Source: an uncultured Bacteroidota bacterium | Lineage (GTDB): Bacteria > Bacteroidota > Bacteroidia > Bacteroidales > P3 | NCBI GenBank assembly: GCA_902788805.1 | Contig: CADALO010000001.1 | Location: 62,001 to 126,000, forward strand | DNA length: 64,000 bases | Direction of reading: 5' to 3' | Part shown: piece after piece, positions 24,924 to 33,985 of the stretch | How the letters are laid out: every line of letters starts with the position of its first letter | Numbering within the stretch: the stretch's first letter is position 1 | The notes under the pieces: model-generated | The model's input: only the letters and a program-made list of their open reading frames with translations | Database searches by the model: none | What the model was told of the DNA's origin: nothing | Program-made: the position numbers and the translations under genes

Positions 24924-27900
24924 ATGTTGCTGACTGAACACTACAAAAACTCAAATCTTGTCAATAAGCTGTGCGAGACGTTGAAGCCACGCCAGGCGCG
25001 GGTCCGCATCGGGGGGCTGACGGGTAGTCTGGCTCCGGTGCTGGGCGCCACTGTCGCCGAGTGCCTGCCCCAATGCAATTTCATATTCATCGTAGGCTCG
25101 AAAGAGGACGCATACTATCTGCAGAACGACCTCGAGACGCTGATGGGCGAGGTGGGGAAGGAAATGGACAGCAAGCGTGTGCTGCTTTTCCCTACTACCT
25201 ATCGCCGCCCGTACCAGACCGAGGAGACCGACAACGCCAATGTGCTGATGCGCTCGGAGGTGGTTAAGCAGCTCAATGCCGGACGCCGGCTGGTGGTGGT
25301 CACCTATCCTGAGGCTTTGGCCGAGAAGGTGATTTCGTCGAAGACGCTGACCCGCAACACGCTGCAAATCGTCAAGGGCGGCAAGCTGGATATGGACTTC
25401 GTTATGGACGTGCTGCAGGACTATGGCTTTGACCGCGTGGACTTCGTGGTGCAGCCCGGCGAATATGCGGTGCGCGGCGGTATTATCGACGTTTTCTCAT
25501 TTGCCAACGAGCAGCCTTTCAGGATTGAGTTCTTCGACGACGAGATAGATTCGTTGCGAAGTTTCGACCCAGTAACCCAGCTGTCGGTGAGGCACTATGA
25601 CCGGATAAACATCATTCCGAACCTTGAGAAGCGCCCCGAGGAGCAGGTGAAGGTGGAGGAAAAGGTGAACCTGCTGCATTATTTCGGCAGCGAGGACGTT
25701 GTATGGTCGCAAGGGCTGATGTATGTCAGCGAGACGATAGAGAAATGCTTTGCCACTGCCAGCGAGGAGTATCGCAAGCTTGCCGCCGACAAAGAGCAGG
25801 GGCTGGTGCGGCTGCGTAACGCCAAGCCCGAGGAGATGTACTCGTCGGCCAACGATTTCCTTAAGGCGCTGATAGAATGCAAGGTCGTTGAGTCGGGCAA
25901 CTCCAAGTTCTTCACCAAGGCGGTTGAATTGGAGGGGCACAGCGAACTGCAGCCTACGTTCAACAAGCAGTTCGAGATGCTCAAGCAGTCGCTGTCGGAC
26001 TATAACGACCGCGGCTACACGATGTGCATCAGCGTGAGCAGCGAGCAACAGCGCAAGCGTCTCGACAAGATATTTGTGGAGAGCCAGATGGAGGATATGG
26101 CGGCGCACGTGACCTATTTGGACTACTCACTGCGCAAGGGATTCATAGACCACGACGAGCATCTGCTATGCTATACCGACCACGAGATTTTCGAGCGCTA
26201 CCACAAGTACACGGTGCGCGATATGAGCCAGAATCGCGAGGCACTGACCCTAAAAGAGCTGTTTGAGCTCAAGCCGGGCGACTATGTGACGCATATCGAC
26301 TATGGCGTGGGACGTTTTTCGGGCCTCGAGAAAATCGAGAACAACGGCAAGCAGCAGGAGGTGATACGCTTGGTCTACAAGAACAACGACACGTTGTATA
26401 TCAGTATCCACGGCTTGCACAAGATAAGCCGCTATGTGGGCAAGGAGGGCGTCGCCCCGACCCTTAACCGGCTGGGCAGCAACACCTGGCAGGTGCTGAA
26501 GCAGAAGACCAAGAAGCAGGTCAAGGATATTGCCAAGGACCTTATCCAGCTCTATGCCAAGCGCAAAGCTACGCGTGGCTTTGCCTTCAGTGCCGACAGC
26601 TACCTTCAGAACGAGCTGGAGGCTTCGTTTATGTATGAGGACACGCCCGACCAACTGAAGGCTACACTGGACGTGAAGAGCGATATGGAGTCGGCGGCAC
26701 CGATGGACCGCCTTGTGTGCGGCGATGTGGGTTTTGGCAAAACCGAAGTGGCCATACGCGCGGCATTCAAGGCAGTGTGCGACTCTAAGCAGGTGGCTGT
26801 GCTGGTGCCTTCTACAATTCTTGCCTTCCAGCATTACAACACCTTCACAGAGCGCTTGAAGGGGCTGCCCGTAAACATCGACTACCTCAACCGTTTCCGC
26901 TCTACAAAAGACAAAAACCAGATTGCGCGCGACCTTGAAAGCGGCAAGATAGACATTCTGATAGGTACCCACGCTATAACCAACAGCAAGTTGAAGTTCA
27001 AGGATTTGGGTCTTCTGATTATAGATGAGGAGCAAAAGTTCGGTGTCAGCGTGAAGGAGAAACTGAAGCAGATGCGCGCCAATGTGGACGTGCTTACTCT
27101 CACAGCCACTCCGATACCGCGCACGCTGCAATTCTCGCTGATGGGAGCCCGCGACCTTAGCGTTATCCAAACGCCGCCGCCTAACCGCCAGCCGATACAG
27201 ACGGAGCTCTCGCCATTCAGCGAGGAACTGATACGCGACGCTATCTCCTTCGAGCTGTCGCGCGACGGACAGGTCTTCTTTGTAAGCAATCGTGTGGAGA
27301 ATCTGCCAGAGATGGCGGGTCTGGTCAGCCGCCTTGTGCCCGATGCCCGTGTGGCGATAGCTCACGGCCAGATGGACGGCAAGGAGGTGGAAGAGACGAT
27401 GATGCGCTTCATAGAGGGTGAAATAGATGTCCTTGTCTCAACGGCCATTGTCGAGAACGGTCTGGATATTCCCAATGCCAACACGATGATAGTCAACAAT
27501 GCACAGCAGTTCGGCCTCAGCGACCTGCATCAGATGCGTGGGCGCGTGGGCCGCAGCAACCGCAAGGCGTTCTGCTATATGCTGATACCGTCGTACAGCA
27601 TCCTCACCGACGAGGCGCAGAAACGACTGCGCGCCATAGAGGAATTTGCCTCGGTAGGCAGCGGTTTCAACATTGCTATGCGCGACCTAGATATCCGTGG
27701 CGCCGGCAATATTCTCGGAGCCGAGCAGAGCGGCTTCATCAGTGAGATTGGGTATGATATGTACCACAAGATTCTCAACGAGGCGATAGAGGAGCTTAAG
27801 GAGAACGACTTTGCCGAGCTGTTCAAGAGCGAGGCTGCGGAAACCAAGGAATACGTGAAGGAATGCGTTATAGAGACTGATTTGGAGGTGCTTATTCCTG

Positions 27901-28316
27901 ACGGCTACGTGAGCAACATAAGTGAGAGGTTACTGCTTTACAAGGAATTGAACGAACTCAGTGACGAAAGCCAGCTTGACCAGTACCGAGAGCGCCTCAT
28001 CGACCGCTTCGGCCCGATACCTATAGCCACGCAGGAGCTTATCAAGACCATCACGCTGCGTCGTATGGCCAAAGAGTTCGGCATTGAGAAGCTTGTGCTC
28101 AAGCAAGGCAAAATGGTTTGTTATTTTGTCGCCAACCAAAACAACCCGTTCTATCAGTCGCCCAACTTTATGCAGCTGATAAAGTATGCCCAGGACCACC
28201 AGCGCAGCGTCCATCTGCGCGAGACTGCCGATCGCCTGTCGCTTGTGTGCGATAGCGTGCAGAGTATCTTCGGGGCCATAGAGAAGCTGAAGGTGCTTAC
28301 GGGAGCAACACAGTAA
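24924..28316 (+). CDS. mfd: Transcription-repair coupling factor Mfd
   Basis: A 1130-residue DNA translocase that removes RNA polymerase stalled at lesions and recruits UvrA. Order: UvrB-like N-terminal modules (about 1-350), the RNA-polymerase interaction domain CarD-like (about 445-520; LKPGDYVTHIDYGVGRFSGLEK), the helicase with Walker A GDVGFGKTEVAIRAAF and DEEQ box (LLIIDEEQKFGV), motif III TATPIPRTL, motif VI QMRGRVGRS, and the TRCF C-terminal domain. Full length for Bacteroidetes. The ABC ATPase gene begins 28 bases downstream. Confidence 0.97.
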   Translation: MLLTEHYKNSNLVNKLCETLKPRQARVRIGGLTGSLAPVLGATVAECLPQCNFIFIVGSKEDAYYLQNDLETLMGEVGKEMDSKRVLLFPTTYRRPYQTEETDNANVLMRSEVVKQLNAGRRLVVVTYPEALAEKVISSKTLTRNTLQIVKGGKLDMDFVMDVLQDYGFDRVDFVVQPGEYAVRGGIIDVFSFANEQPFRIEFFDDEIDSLRSFDPVTQLSVRHYDRINIIPNLEKRPEEQVKVEEKVNLLHYFGSEDVVWSQGLMYVSETIEKCFATASEEYRKLAADKEQGLVRLRNAKPEEMYSSANDFLKALIECKVVESGNSKFFTKAVELEGHSELQPTFNKQFEMLKQSLSDYNDRGYTMCISVSSEQQRKRLDKIFVESQMEDMAAHVTYLDYSLRKGFIDHDEHLLCYTDHEIFERYHKYTVRDMSQNREALTLKELFELKPGDYVTHIDYGVGRFSGLEKIENNGKQQEVIRLVYKNNDTLYISIHGLHKISRYVGKEGVAPTLNRLGSNTWQVLKQKTKKQVKDIAKDLIQLYAKRKATRGFAFSADSYLQNELEASFMYEDTPDQLKATLDVKSDMESAAPMDRLVCGDVGFGKTEVAIRAAFKAVCDSKQVAVLVPSTILAFQHYNTFTERLKGLPVNIDYLNRFRSTKDKNQIARDLESGKIDILIGTHAITNSKLKFKDLGLLIIDEEQKFGVSVKEKLKQMRANVDVLTLTATPIPRTLQFSLMGARDLSVIQTPPPNRQPIQTELSPFSEELIRDAISFELSRDGQVFFVSNRVENLPEMAGLVSRLVPDARVAIAHGQMDGKEVEETMMRFIEGEIDVLVSTAIVENGLDIPNANTMIVNNAQQFGLSDLHQMRGRVGRSNRKAFCYMLIPSYSILTDEAQKRLRAIEEFASVGSGFNIAMRDLDIRGAGNILGAEQSGFISEIGYDMYHKILNEAIEELKENDFAELFKSEAAETKEYVKECVIETDLEVLIPDGYVSNISERLLLYKELNELSDESQLDQYRERLIDRFGPIPIATQELIKTITLRRMAKEFGIEKLVLKQGKMVCYFVANQNNPFYQSPNFMQLIKYAQDHQRSVHLRETADRLSLVCDSVQSIFGAIEKLKVLTGATQ

Positions 28317-28343
28317 CGACAACAACAACCAAATGAAATCTGC

Positions 28344-30089
28344 GTGAACCGGAATAGCAACATACTAGAAGTAAAGGACTTGACTATAGCCTTCGACGGC
28401 CGTGAGGTGGTGGAAGGGGTAAGCTACAGCTTGCAGCGTGGACGCACATTAGGCATTGTGGGCGAAAGCGGTAGCGGCAAGAGTGTCAGTACGTTGGCGC
28501 TGATGGGCCTGCTGCCGAAGAACGCCACAGTGGAAGGGGAGGCCTGGCTGTCGGCAAACGACGACAGTCAAGACGGAGCCGGCACCTCGTCGAGAACCAA
28601 CCTGCTCACGCTCGATGACAAGCAGATGCGAAAAATCAGAGGGCAGCGCATTGCGATGATATTCCAAGAACCAATGACATCGCTCAATCCTGTGCAACGC
28701 TGTGGAGAACAGGTGGTTGAGATGCTTCGCCTGCACGAAGAGGTTGACTGCGAAACGGCCTGCAACCGCACCATAGAACTATTCAAAGAGGTGCTCCTGC
28801 CGCGCCCGGAAAAGATATTCGACAGCTATCCCCACGAAATCAGCGGAGGCCAGAAGCAGCGCGTTATGATTGCGATGGCATTGATATGCAACCCGGACAT
28901 TGTAATCGCCGACGAGCCGACCACAGCGCTCGACGTGACGGTGCAGAAGACAATCCTCGAACTGCTGCGCCAGCTGCAGCAAAAGCACAATCTGTCCATC
29001 ATTTTCATCACCCACGACCTGGGCGTGATAGCGCAGATTGCCGACGACATAGCGGTGATGTACCAAGGCCGCATCGTAGAGCAGGGCGCTGCTGGGCAGA
29101 TACTACATAGCCCGCAGCATCCCTACACGCAAGGCCTCTTGGCTTGCCGGCCGCCACTCGACAGCCGTCCGCAAAGACTGCCCACAGTGTCCGACTTTAT
29201 GGAAGGCGGCACTGGAGCAGAAGTCAAGGCAGAACGTGCCAGACACGCGGTGCAGGAGAACGAGACGCCGCTGCTCTCCGTCCGCAACCTGAACGTGGTC
29301 TATACCTTGGAGAAATCGTTTTTCGGCAAACCCAAAAAGCAGCTGAAAGCCGTTGACGGCATCAGTTTCGATGTCTACCGTGGCGAGACGCTCGGCTTGG
29401 TAGGTGAGTCGGGTTGCGGAAAAACCACACTTGGTCGCGCAATCCTGCGCCTTGTCGACTCGTCGTCGGACTGCATATCCTTCGACGGGCGTCGGCTCGA
29501 CACATTGAGCACCAGTGAGATGCGCCGCTTGCGGCAACGCATTCAGATAATTTTCCAAGACCCCTATTCATCGCTTAACCCGCGAATGACGGTGGGGCAG
29601 ACCATAAGCGAGCCGCTCCGCGTGCACCGCTCCGAGCAAAACCTGTCGCAGTCGGCCATAAAAGACAAAGTCCTGGAACTGATGGAACGAGTGGGGCTCA
29701 AGGCAGAGTGGTTCGGCCGTTACCCACACGAGTTCTCGGGCGGGCAACGTCAGCGTATATGCATAGCCAGAGCCTTGATACTCAATCCCGAACTTGTCAT
29801 CTGTGACGAGTCGGTCTCGGCCCTCGACGTGTCGGTGCAGGCACAGGTGCTTAACCTGCTCAACGAGCTGAAAGAGCAGTTCGGCTACACCTACATCTTC
29901 ATATCACACGACCTCTCGGTGGTGCATTTCCTCTCAGACCGTATAATGGTAATGCAGGCAGGCCGCCTTGTCGAGCTCGATGACGCCGACAGCCTCTTCA
30001 CCCATCCCAAGGACCCCTACACGCAGCGGCTCCTTGACGCAATACCTCGAATAATCCCAAATCAGTCATTAGACCGACAAACGGTATAA
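28344..30089 (+). CDS. Fused dipeptide/oligopeptide-type ABC ATPase (two nucleotide-binding domains)
   Basis: A 581-residue protein that joins DppD- and DppF-like ATPases, as in YejF/GsiA. NBD1 has GESGSGKS, SGGQKQRV and IVIADEPTTALD; NBD2 has GESGCGKT, SGGQRQRI and LVICDESVSALD. It powers uptake of peptides or similar solutes, but no permease or binding-protein genes are nearby. The start is GTG 28344: no in-frame ATG precedes the conserved ILEVKDLTIAF, and ATG 28333 is in another frame. The last about 12 codons (from NQSLDRQTV) lie inside the left terminal repeat of the MITE-like element at 30054, so the C-terminus was rewritten by that insertion. Confidence 0.92.
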   Translation: MNRNSNILEVKDLTIAFDGREVVEGVSYSLQRGRTLGIVGESGSGKSVSTLALMGLLPKNATVEGEAWLSANDDSQDGAGTSSRTNLLTLDDKQMRKIRGQRIAMIFQEPMTSLNPVQRCGEQVVEMLRLHEEVDCETACNRTIELFKEVLLPRPEKIFDSYPHEISGGQKQRVMIAMALICNPDIVIADEPTTALDVTVQKTILELLRQLQQKHNLSIIFITHDLGVIAQIADDIAVMYQGRIVEQGAAGQILHSPQHPYTQGLLACRPPLDSRPQRLPTVSDFMEGGTGAEVKAERARHAVQENETPLLSVRNLNVVYTLEKSFFGKPKKQLKAVDGISFDVYRGETLGLVGESGCGKTTLGRAILRLVDSSSDCISFDGRRLDTLSTSEMRRLRQRIQIIFQDPYSSLNPRMTVGQTISEPLRVHRSEQNLSQSAIKDKVLELMERVGLKAEWFGRYPHEFSGGQRQRICIARALILNPELVICDESVSALDVSVQAQVLNLLNELKEQFGYTYIFISHDLSVVHFLSDRIMVMQAGRLVELDDADSLFTHPKDPYTQRLLDAIPRIIPNQSLDRQTV

Positions 30090-30250
30090 TAAGACCCAAA
30101 CAATGCCTCTTTATGCCATCTTCGTATTTCTTTTGGCATCTTGTCCACTTCGCCATCTCGACGTAGCCCGCTACGCCTTCGATGGCGATGCGGCCAATCT
30201 GCTCGAAACAAATACAAAGCTGACATAAAGTCTAATGACTGATTTGGGAT
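30054..30250. mobile_element. MITE-like element with perfect 21-bp terminal inverted repeats
   Basis: Ends are ATCCCAAATCAGTCATTAGA at 30054 and its exact inverse at 30230-30250 (21 bp). Inside is a nested palindrome CGCCATC...CGTAGC / GCTACG...GATGGCG at 30151-30187. There is no transposase. The left end overlaps the ABC ATPase coding end. A clear target duplication is not seen. Confidence 0.65.
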
Positions 30251-30260
30251 AAAATAAAAC

Positions 30261-30293
30261 ACCATCCCCTTCGTTATGCGAAAAGGATGGTGA
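30261..30293 (-). terminator. Terminator of the dksA-like gene
   Basis: CACCATCCttttcgcATAACgaaGGGGATGGTG-type hairpin on the minus strand followed by TTTTATTTT, 23 bases beyond the stop. Confidence 0.8.
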
Positions 30294-30315
30294 AGTGTAT
30301 TCGGTATACAGAGTC

Positions 30316-30717
30316 TTACTTTCTTCTGCTCTGCATCTCTTTGGCCTCGATGGTCATTGTTGTGTGCGGCACGGCGAGCAGGCGCTCTTTCGGTATCAGT
30401 TTGCCCGTCACCTTGCAGATACCATAGGTCTTGTTCTCGATGCGAATCAGAGCGGCCTCAAGGTCTTTGATGAATTTCTGCTGACGTGCTGCCAGTCTCG
30501 AGTTCTCCTCTTTCGAGAGGACGGTGTTGCCCTCTTCCAGAGTCTTGAAAGTCGGCGATGTGTCCGTCACATCGTTGCCCTCATTGGCTACGGCGGCATT
30601 CAGCAGCTCAAGGTTGCGCTTGGCTTCGTCTATCTTCTTGAGAATTAAATCCTTGAATTCCTGAAGCTCCTCAGCTGTATAGTATTTCTTTTCAGATGAT
30701 TGATTCTTCGTTGCCAT
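30316..30717 (-). CDS. TraR/DksA-family transcription regulator
   Basis: A 133-residue protein from ATG 30717, preceded by an unusually good AGGAGG ribosome site. The frame is open to 30753, but the promoter box at 30750 excludes that start. A helical hairpin (about 10-95; EELQEFKDLILKKIDEAKRNLELLNAA ... LAARQQKFIKDLEAALIRIENKTYG) is followed by the DksA tail ICKVTGKLIPKERLLAVPHTTM. Only one cysteine of the zinc finger remains; Thr and His/Pro stand in place of the others, as is common in Bacteroidetes. Such proteins enter the RNA polymerase secondary channel and act with ppGpp. Confidence 0.9.
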   Translation of the reverse strand: MATKNQSSEKKYYTAEELQEFKDLILKKIDEAKRNLELLNAAVANEGNDVTDTSPTFKTLEEGNTVLSKEENSRLAARQQKFIKDLEAALIRIENKTYGICKVTGKLIPKERLLAVPHTTMTIEAKEMQSRRK

Positions 30718-30742
30718 AGTGTTTCCTCCTATATTTAAAGTG

Positions 30743-30774
30743 CAAAAGTACAAACTATTTTAATATTCGGCAAA
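30743..30774 (-). promoter_or_regulatory. Promoter of the dksA-like gene (-33 and -7)
   Basis: Minus-strand TTTGCC at 30774-30769 and TACTTTTG at 30750-30743 with 18 bases between. It sets the gene start at 30717. Confidence 0.8.
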
Positions 30775-30803
30775 TAAAAAAATCAACAATTGTTGTTGTT
30801 AAG

Positions 30804-31322
30804 TTATAAATACAGGTCAATCAGTCCGTTAGGAGCTTTGATGTAGATGGTTTTTTCCTGTCTGTCTACCTTCTCCAGCACTTCGTCGATGATAGGAATC
30901 AGTATTTCCTTTCCGTTTTTCATAATCTGGAACAGCGCCTGCGCCGGATAGTCGATCACCGACGCTATTGTTCCGATGTCGCCTTTTTCGGCATCGATTA
31001 CTCTCCAGCCGATAATCTCGTGATAATAAAAGCGATTGCCGTCAAGTTTGGGCAGCAAGTCGAGTGGCAGGAACAGGCGGCAGCCCGCCAAAGCCTGCGC
31101 TTCGTCGGCCTTAAGGTCCTCGAAGGTAACCACGGCCTTGTTGCCGTTGATGTTGATTTCCTTGATGAAATAAGGCACCAGCGCACCTTTCACTTCTACG
31201 AAAACCGAGTCGAGTTCCTCATAGTCTTCCGGTGTGTCCACGTCGAGGAAAAACACCATCTGCCCTTTGTAGCCGAAAGGTTTGGTGATTTTGCCCAACT
31301 GATAGCATTCTTCTTGTGTCAT
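30804..31322 (-). CDS. rimM: 16S rRNA processing protein RimM
   Basis: A 172-residue 30S assembly factor that binds S19 and helps mature the 3' domain of 16S rRNA. The N-terminal RimM domain opens with YQLGKITKPFGYKGQMVFFLDVD; the C-terminal PRC barrel contains YYHEIIGWRVIDAEKGDIGTIASVIDYPAQALFQI and IPIIDEVLEKVDRQEKTI. Full length. It follows rpsP on the same strand, the usual order, but a terminator-like hairpin lies between them at 31396-31432. So rimM is either read at reduced level through it or from a start I cannot see. Confidence 0.93.
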   Translation of the reverse strand: MTQEECYQLGKITKPFGYKGQMVFFLDVDTPEDYEELDSVFVEVKGALVPYFIKEININGNKAVVTFEDLKADEAQALAGCRLFLPLDLLPKLDGNRFYYHEIIGWRVIDAEKGDIGTIASVIDYPAQALFQIMKNGKEILIPIIDEVLEKVDRQEKTIYIKAPNGLIDLYL

Positions 31323-31395
31323 AATGGGTTATAAATGATGTGTGGGTTTGTAAAGGTTTAAACACAGCGGCAGGATGGTAGCGTGTGGCAAGGGT

Positions 31396-31432
31396 TAAAA
31401 AAAGGACATACATTGCTGTATGTCCTTCTTTT
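31396..31432 (-). terminator. Hairpin terminator between rpsP and rimM
   Basis: AGGACATACAGCAATGTATGTCCT-type stem (10 bp) followed on the minus strand by TTTTTTT, 17 bases beyond the rpsP stop. Confidence 0.85.
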
Positions 31433-31448
31433 TATGATAAATGCTTTT

Positions 31449-32006
31449 TTATTGTTCAGCATTCTCTTCAGCGGTCTCGGCAGCAGGAGCCTCGCCCTCA
31501 GCGGTAGCTTCGGCTTCAGCCTTGGCAGCAGCCTCGGCCTCGGCAGCGGCGCGACGTTTGGCGTCGATGGCGGCAGCGCGAGTCTCACTGACCTTTTTCT
31601 CATTCTCCAAGCGGGCCTTGGCAGCATTGCGCTCGTTGTTGGCCATTTCGCTCTTGGCGTTGGCAATCTTGGTATCCTTGGCTTGTTTCCACTCGTTGAA
31701 CTTCACGTCAGCCTGTTCCTGGCTGATAGCTCCCTTCTCAACGCCGATCTGGAGGTGACGTTTCAGAAGGACACCCTTGTACGAAAGGATGCGGCGGCAG
31801 GTGGGGCTCGGCTGAGCACCGTTCTTCAGCCACTCGCAGGCTTTGTCCTCGTTGAGTACGATTTCAGCGGGGTTCGTCATCGGGTTGTAGGTGCCTAACT
31901 TTTCAATAAAACGACCATCCCGAGGTGCACGACCATCCGCTACTACGATGTGATAAAAAGGTTGATTCTTTTTACCGTGACGTTGCAGTCTAATTCTTGC
32001 AGGCAT
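31449..32006 (-). CDS. rpsP: 30S ribosomal protein S16 with long C-terminal extension
   Basis: A 185-residue ribosomal protein. The S16 core is residues 1-85 ([40 protein letters not shown] ... WLKNGAQPS). The rest is an extension not found in E. coli: a charged helix ([34 protein letters not shown]) then an Ala/Glu tail ([22 protein letters not shown]). Such tails are usual in Bacteroidetes S16. The promoter is at 32067-32060 and a terminator lies just downstream. Confidence 0.96.
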   Translation of the reverse strand: MPARIRLQRHGKKNQPFYHIVVADGRAPRDGRFIEKLGTYNPMTNPAEIVLNEDKACEWLKNGAQPSPTCRRILSYKGVLLKRHLQIGVEKGAISQEQADVKFNEWKQAKDTKIANAKSEMANNERNAAKARLENEKKVSETRAAAIDAKRRAAAEAEAAAKAEAEATAEGEAPAAETAEENAEQ

Positions 32007-32059
32007 AATTAATTGTTTTTTAAATTGTTAATTGATAATTGGTTTCTTCAATCGAAATG

Positions 32060-32090
32060 CAAAAGTACTACTATTTTTGAAACTGGCAAA
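32060..32090 (-). promoter_or_regulatory. Promoter of rpsP
   Basis: Minus-strand TTTGCC at 32090-32085 and TACTTTTG at 32067-32060, giving a leader of about 45 bases. Confidence 0.8.
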
Positions 32091-32267
32091 ATTTTTTTCA
32101 AAAATCACAATATTTTTACTCCTAACTTCCACTCCATTTTCCAACTCCGAAAAACATAAAAATTATGCTCCAAAAATGCACTTTTTATGTACTCGACTGA
32201 TTTATAGGCAAATAAGCGTAAATATCAAAGTGATACATAATTCGCTGTTACTCAATGTTTAGCAGGG

Positions 32268-32384
32268 ACCAACACTGGTCGTTGTCCAGTCGTTGTCCAG
32301 TTGTTGTCCAGTCGTTGTCCAGTCAACGACTGGACAACGACTGGACAACAACTGGACAACGACTGGACAACGACCAGTGTTGGT
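32268..32384. repeat. 11-bp-unit palindrome, copy C (best preserved)
   Basis: A perfect 57-bp stem with the 3-base loop AAC: flank ACCAACACTGGTC, then four units GTTGTCCAGTC (second GTTGTCCAGTT), then the exact inverse ending GACCAGTGTTGGT. It sits between the divergent rpsP and ribF promoters, about 180 bases from the first and 43 from the ribF -33 element. Confidence 0.95.
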
Positions 32385-32426
32385 AGTGGGCGGAGACGGC
32401 GTTTTTGCGATATTTTTGCAACTCGA

Positions 32427-32458
32427 TTTGGTCATTTGTAGCAAAAGTAGTAATTTTG
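32427..32458 (+). promoter_or_regulatory. Promoter of ribF
   Basis: TTTG at 32427-32430 and TAATTTTG at 32451-32458, spacing 20 bases, 19 bases before the ATG at 32478. A second possible box TATTTTTG is at 32411-32418. Confidence 0.7.
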
Positions 32459-32477
32459 TAACTTCTTTCGGCTACTG

Positions 32478-33404
32478 ATGGAACTACTTAATATAGAAGA
32501 TATCAATTTGTTAACACCGAAAACTGCCGTTACGGTGGGTATGTTCGACGGCCTTCACGTGGGGCATCGCCACCTTGTGGCACGTCTGCTTGAGGTGGCC
32601 GGCAGCGAGAAGTTGAAGCCTGTTGTGGTGACTTTCGACCGCCATCCGCGCCAGGTGCTCGATCCCGCTACGCCTATGGCCCTGCTGTCGACATTTGACG
32701 AACGTTTGGCATTGCTCGAAGAGTGTGGTGTCCAGACGGTAGTGATGGTGCATTTCGACGCTGAGAAGGCTATACTTTCAGCGTGCGACTTTGCGCGGCG
32801 TTTTCTTTGCAATAGGTTGAATATGCGTATCTTGCTGCTTGGCTACGATAATATGTTCGGCAGTCGCCGCAACAACGACTTCGACCAGCTGCCGACGCTG
32901 GCCGACGAACTGGGTTTCAGCATCTGTCGCGACGAGGCCGTGCAGGTGGGCGGCGTGGAGGTGAGTTCCACTAAGATCCGCAAGGCCTTGCAGCGTGGCG
33001 ATTTGGCTGTTGCCAACGCTATGCTCGGCGCGCCCTACAAGGTGAGCGGCACGGTGGTCCACGGCCGTCACGTGGGTACGGCGTTGGGGTTCCCTACGGC
33101 CAACCTCTTGCCGGCCGACTCAGCCAAGATGTTGCCCGCAGCCGGGGTCTACGCCCTTCGCGCCAGCGTCGGCGGCAGGAGCTATGCAGCTATGGCCAAC
33201 CTCGGCACGCAGCCCACATTCCATCAGAATCAGCCGGTTCTTGAGGTGCATCTGCTTGATTTTGAGGGCGACATCTACGGACGGCAGCTGTCGGTCGAGT
33301 TCATCGACCGCATCCGCGACATACGGACTTTCGAGTCGCCCGAAGCCTTGGCATCGCAGCTTAAGGACGACCGTGCGCTTACTTACAATCTAATAAATAA
33401 ATAG
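32478..33404 (+). CDS. ribF: Bifunctional riboflavin kinase / FAD synthetase
   Basis: A 308-residue enzyme that phosphorylates riboflavin to FMN and adenylylates FMN to FAD. The N-terminal nucleotidyltransferase has GMFDGLHVGHRHLV, the 73-90 region, YDNMFGSRR and SSTKIRKALQRGDL. The C-terminal flavokinase has GRHVGTALGFPTANLLPAD and the closing beta barrel. Full length. No FMN riboswitch is seen; upstream is palindrome copy C. The LRR gene starts 2 bases after the stop, so they share a transcript. Confidence 0.95.
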   Translation: MELLNIEDINLLTPKTAVTVGMFDGLHVGHRHLVARLLEVAGSEKLKPVVVTFDRHPRQVLDPATPMALLSTFDERLALLEECGVQTVVMVHFDAEKAILSACDFARRFLCNRLNMRILLLGYDNMFGSRRNNDFDQLPTLADELGFSICRDEAVQVGGVEVSSTKIRKALQRGDLAVANAMLGAPYKVSGTVVHGRHVGTALGFPTANLLPADSAKMLPAAGVYALRASVGGRSYAAMANLGTQPTFHQNQPVLEVHLLDFEGDIYGRQLSVEFIDRIRDIRTFESPEALASQLKDDRALTYNLINK

Positions 33405-33406
33405 TT

Positions 33407-33976
33407 ATGAAAAAGAAGCTTTTGTTTGCACTCCTTTTTGCCTTGGCCTTTACAGCCGCAGCCCAGCGTGGGCGCGTCTACAAGTCGCTCAAGGAGGTGC
33501 GCAACCCCGATTCGGTCTATATTTTGCAGCTTAACTTTAAGCGTCTCAGACAGATACCGCCCAAGGTCTTTGAGATGCACAACCTGCGCAAGCTCGACCT
33601 GGGACGCAACTTCATCGACTCGATACCGCCCGAGATTGGCACCCTCACTAGGCTTGAGGAACTGGACCTTCGCCGCAACCGCATACGTACAGTGCCGCCC
33701 GAGGTGGGACAGCTTACGCGCCTGCGTCGTATCAACCTGAGCCGCAATCCGATACTGGAGCTGCCCGACGAGATGGGCAACCTTGTGCGTCTCGAGGAGT
33801 TGATACTTTGGATGACAGGTGTCGTCGCTTTCCCTCCCACTTTCGTTGCTCTCAACGAGAGTCTGAAAGTCATCGACTTGCGTGTCTGTCCGCTGACGTG
33901 GGACGACCAGCAGGCCATTGAGGAACTGCTTCCGCTGCCGCGCAAACGATGGGACTATGTGTGTAACTGTCAGTGA
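33407..33976 (+). CDS. Exported leucine-rich repeat protein
   Basis: A 189-residue protein with a signal peptide (1-19, KKKLLFALLFALAFTAAAQ). Five to six LRR units of 23 residues follow (for example LRKLDLGRNFIDSIPPEIGTLTR LEELDLRRNRIRTVPPEVGQLTR), of the bacterial Shoc2-like type with IPPE. The end has two cysteines (VCPLTWDD, CNCQ) that could cap the solenoid by a disulphide. Likely a periplasmic or surface protein-binding scaffold; partner unknown. Joined to ribF upstream; the amidase gene starts 9 bases downstream. Confidence 0.85.
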   Translation: MKKKLLFALLFALAFTAAAQRGRVYKSLKEVRNPDSVYILQLNFKRLRQIPPKVFEMHNLRKLDLGRNFIDSIPPEIGTLTRLEELDLRRNRIRTVPPEVGQLTRLRRINLSRNPILELPDEMGNLVRLEELILWMTGVVAFPPTFVALNESLKVIDLRVCPLTWDDQQAIEELLPLPRKRWDYVCNCQ

Positions 33977-33985
33977 TTTGCATTT

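Noticed and set aside
26250..27365. 371-codon minus frame inside mfd
   Set aside because: Antisense to the Mfd helicase motifs; no domain.
32385..32477. FMN riboswitch upstream of ribF
   Set aside because: The leader after the promoter is only about 10-15 bases and lacks conserved RFN motifs.
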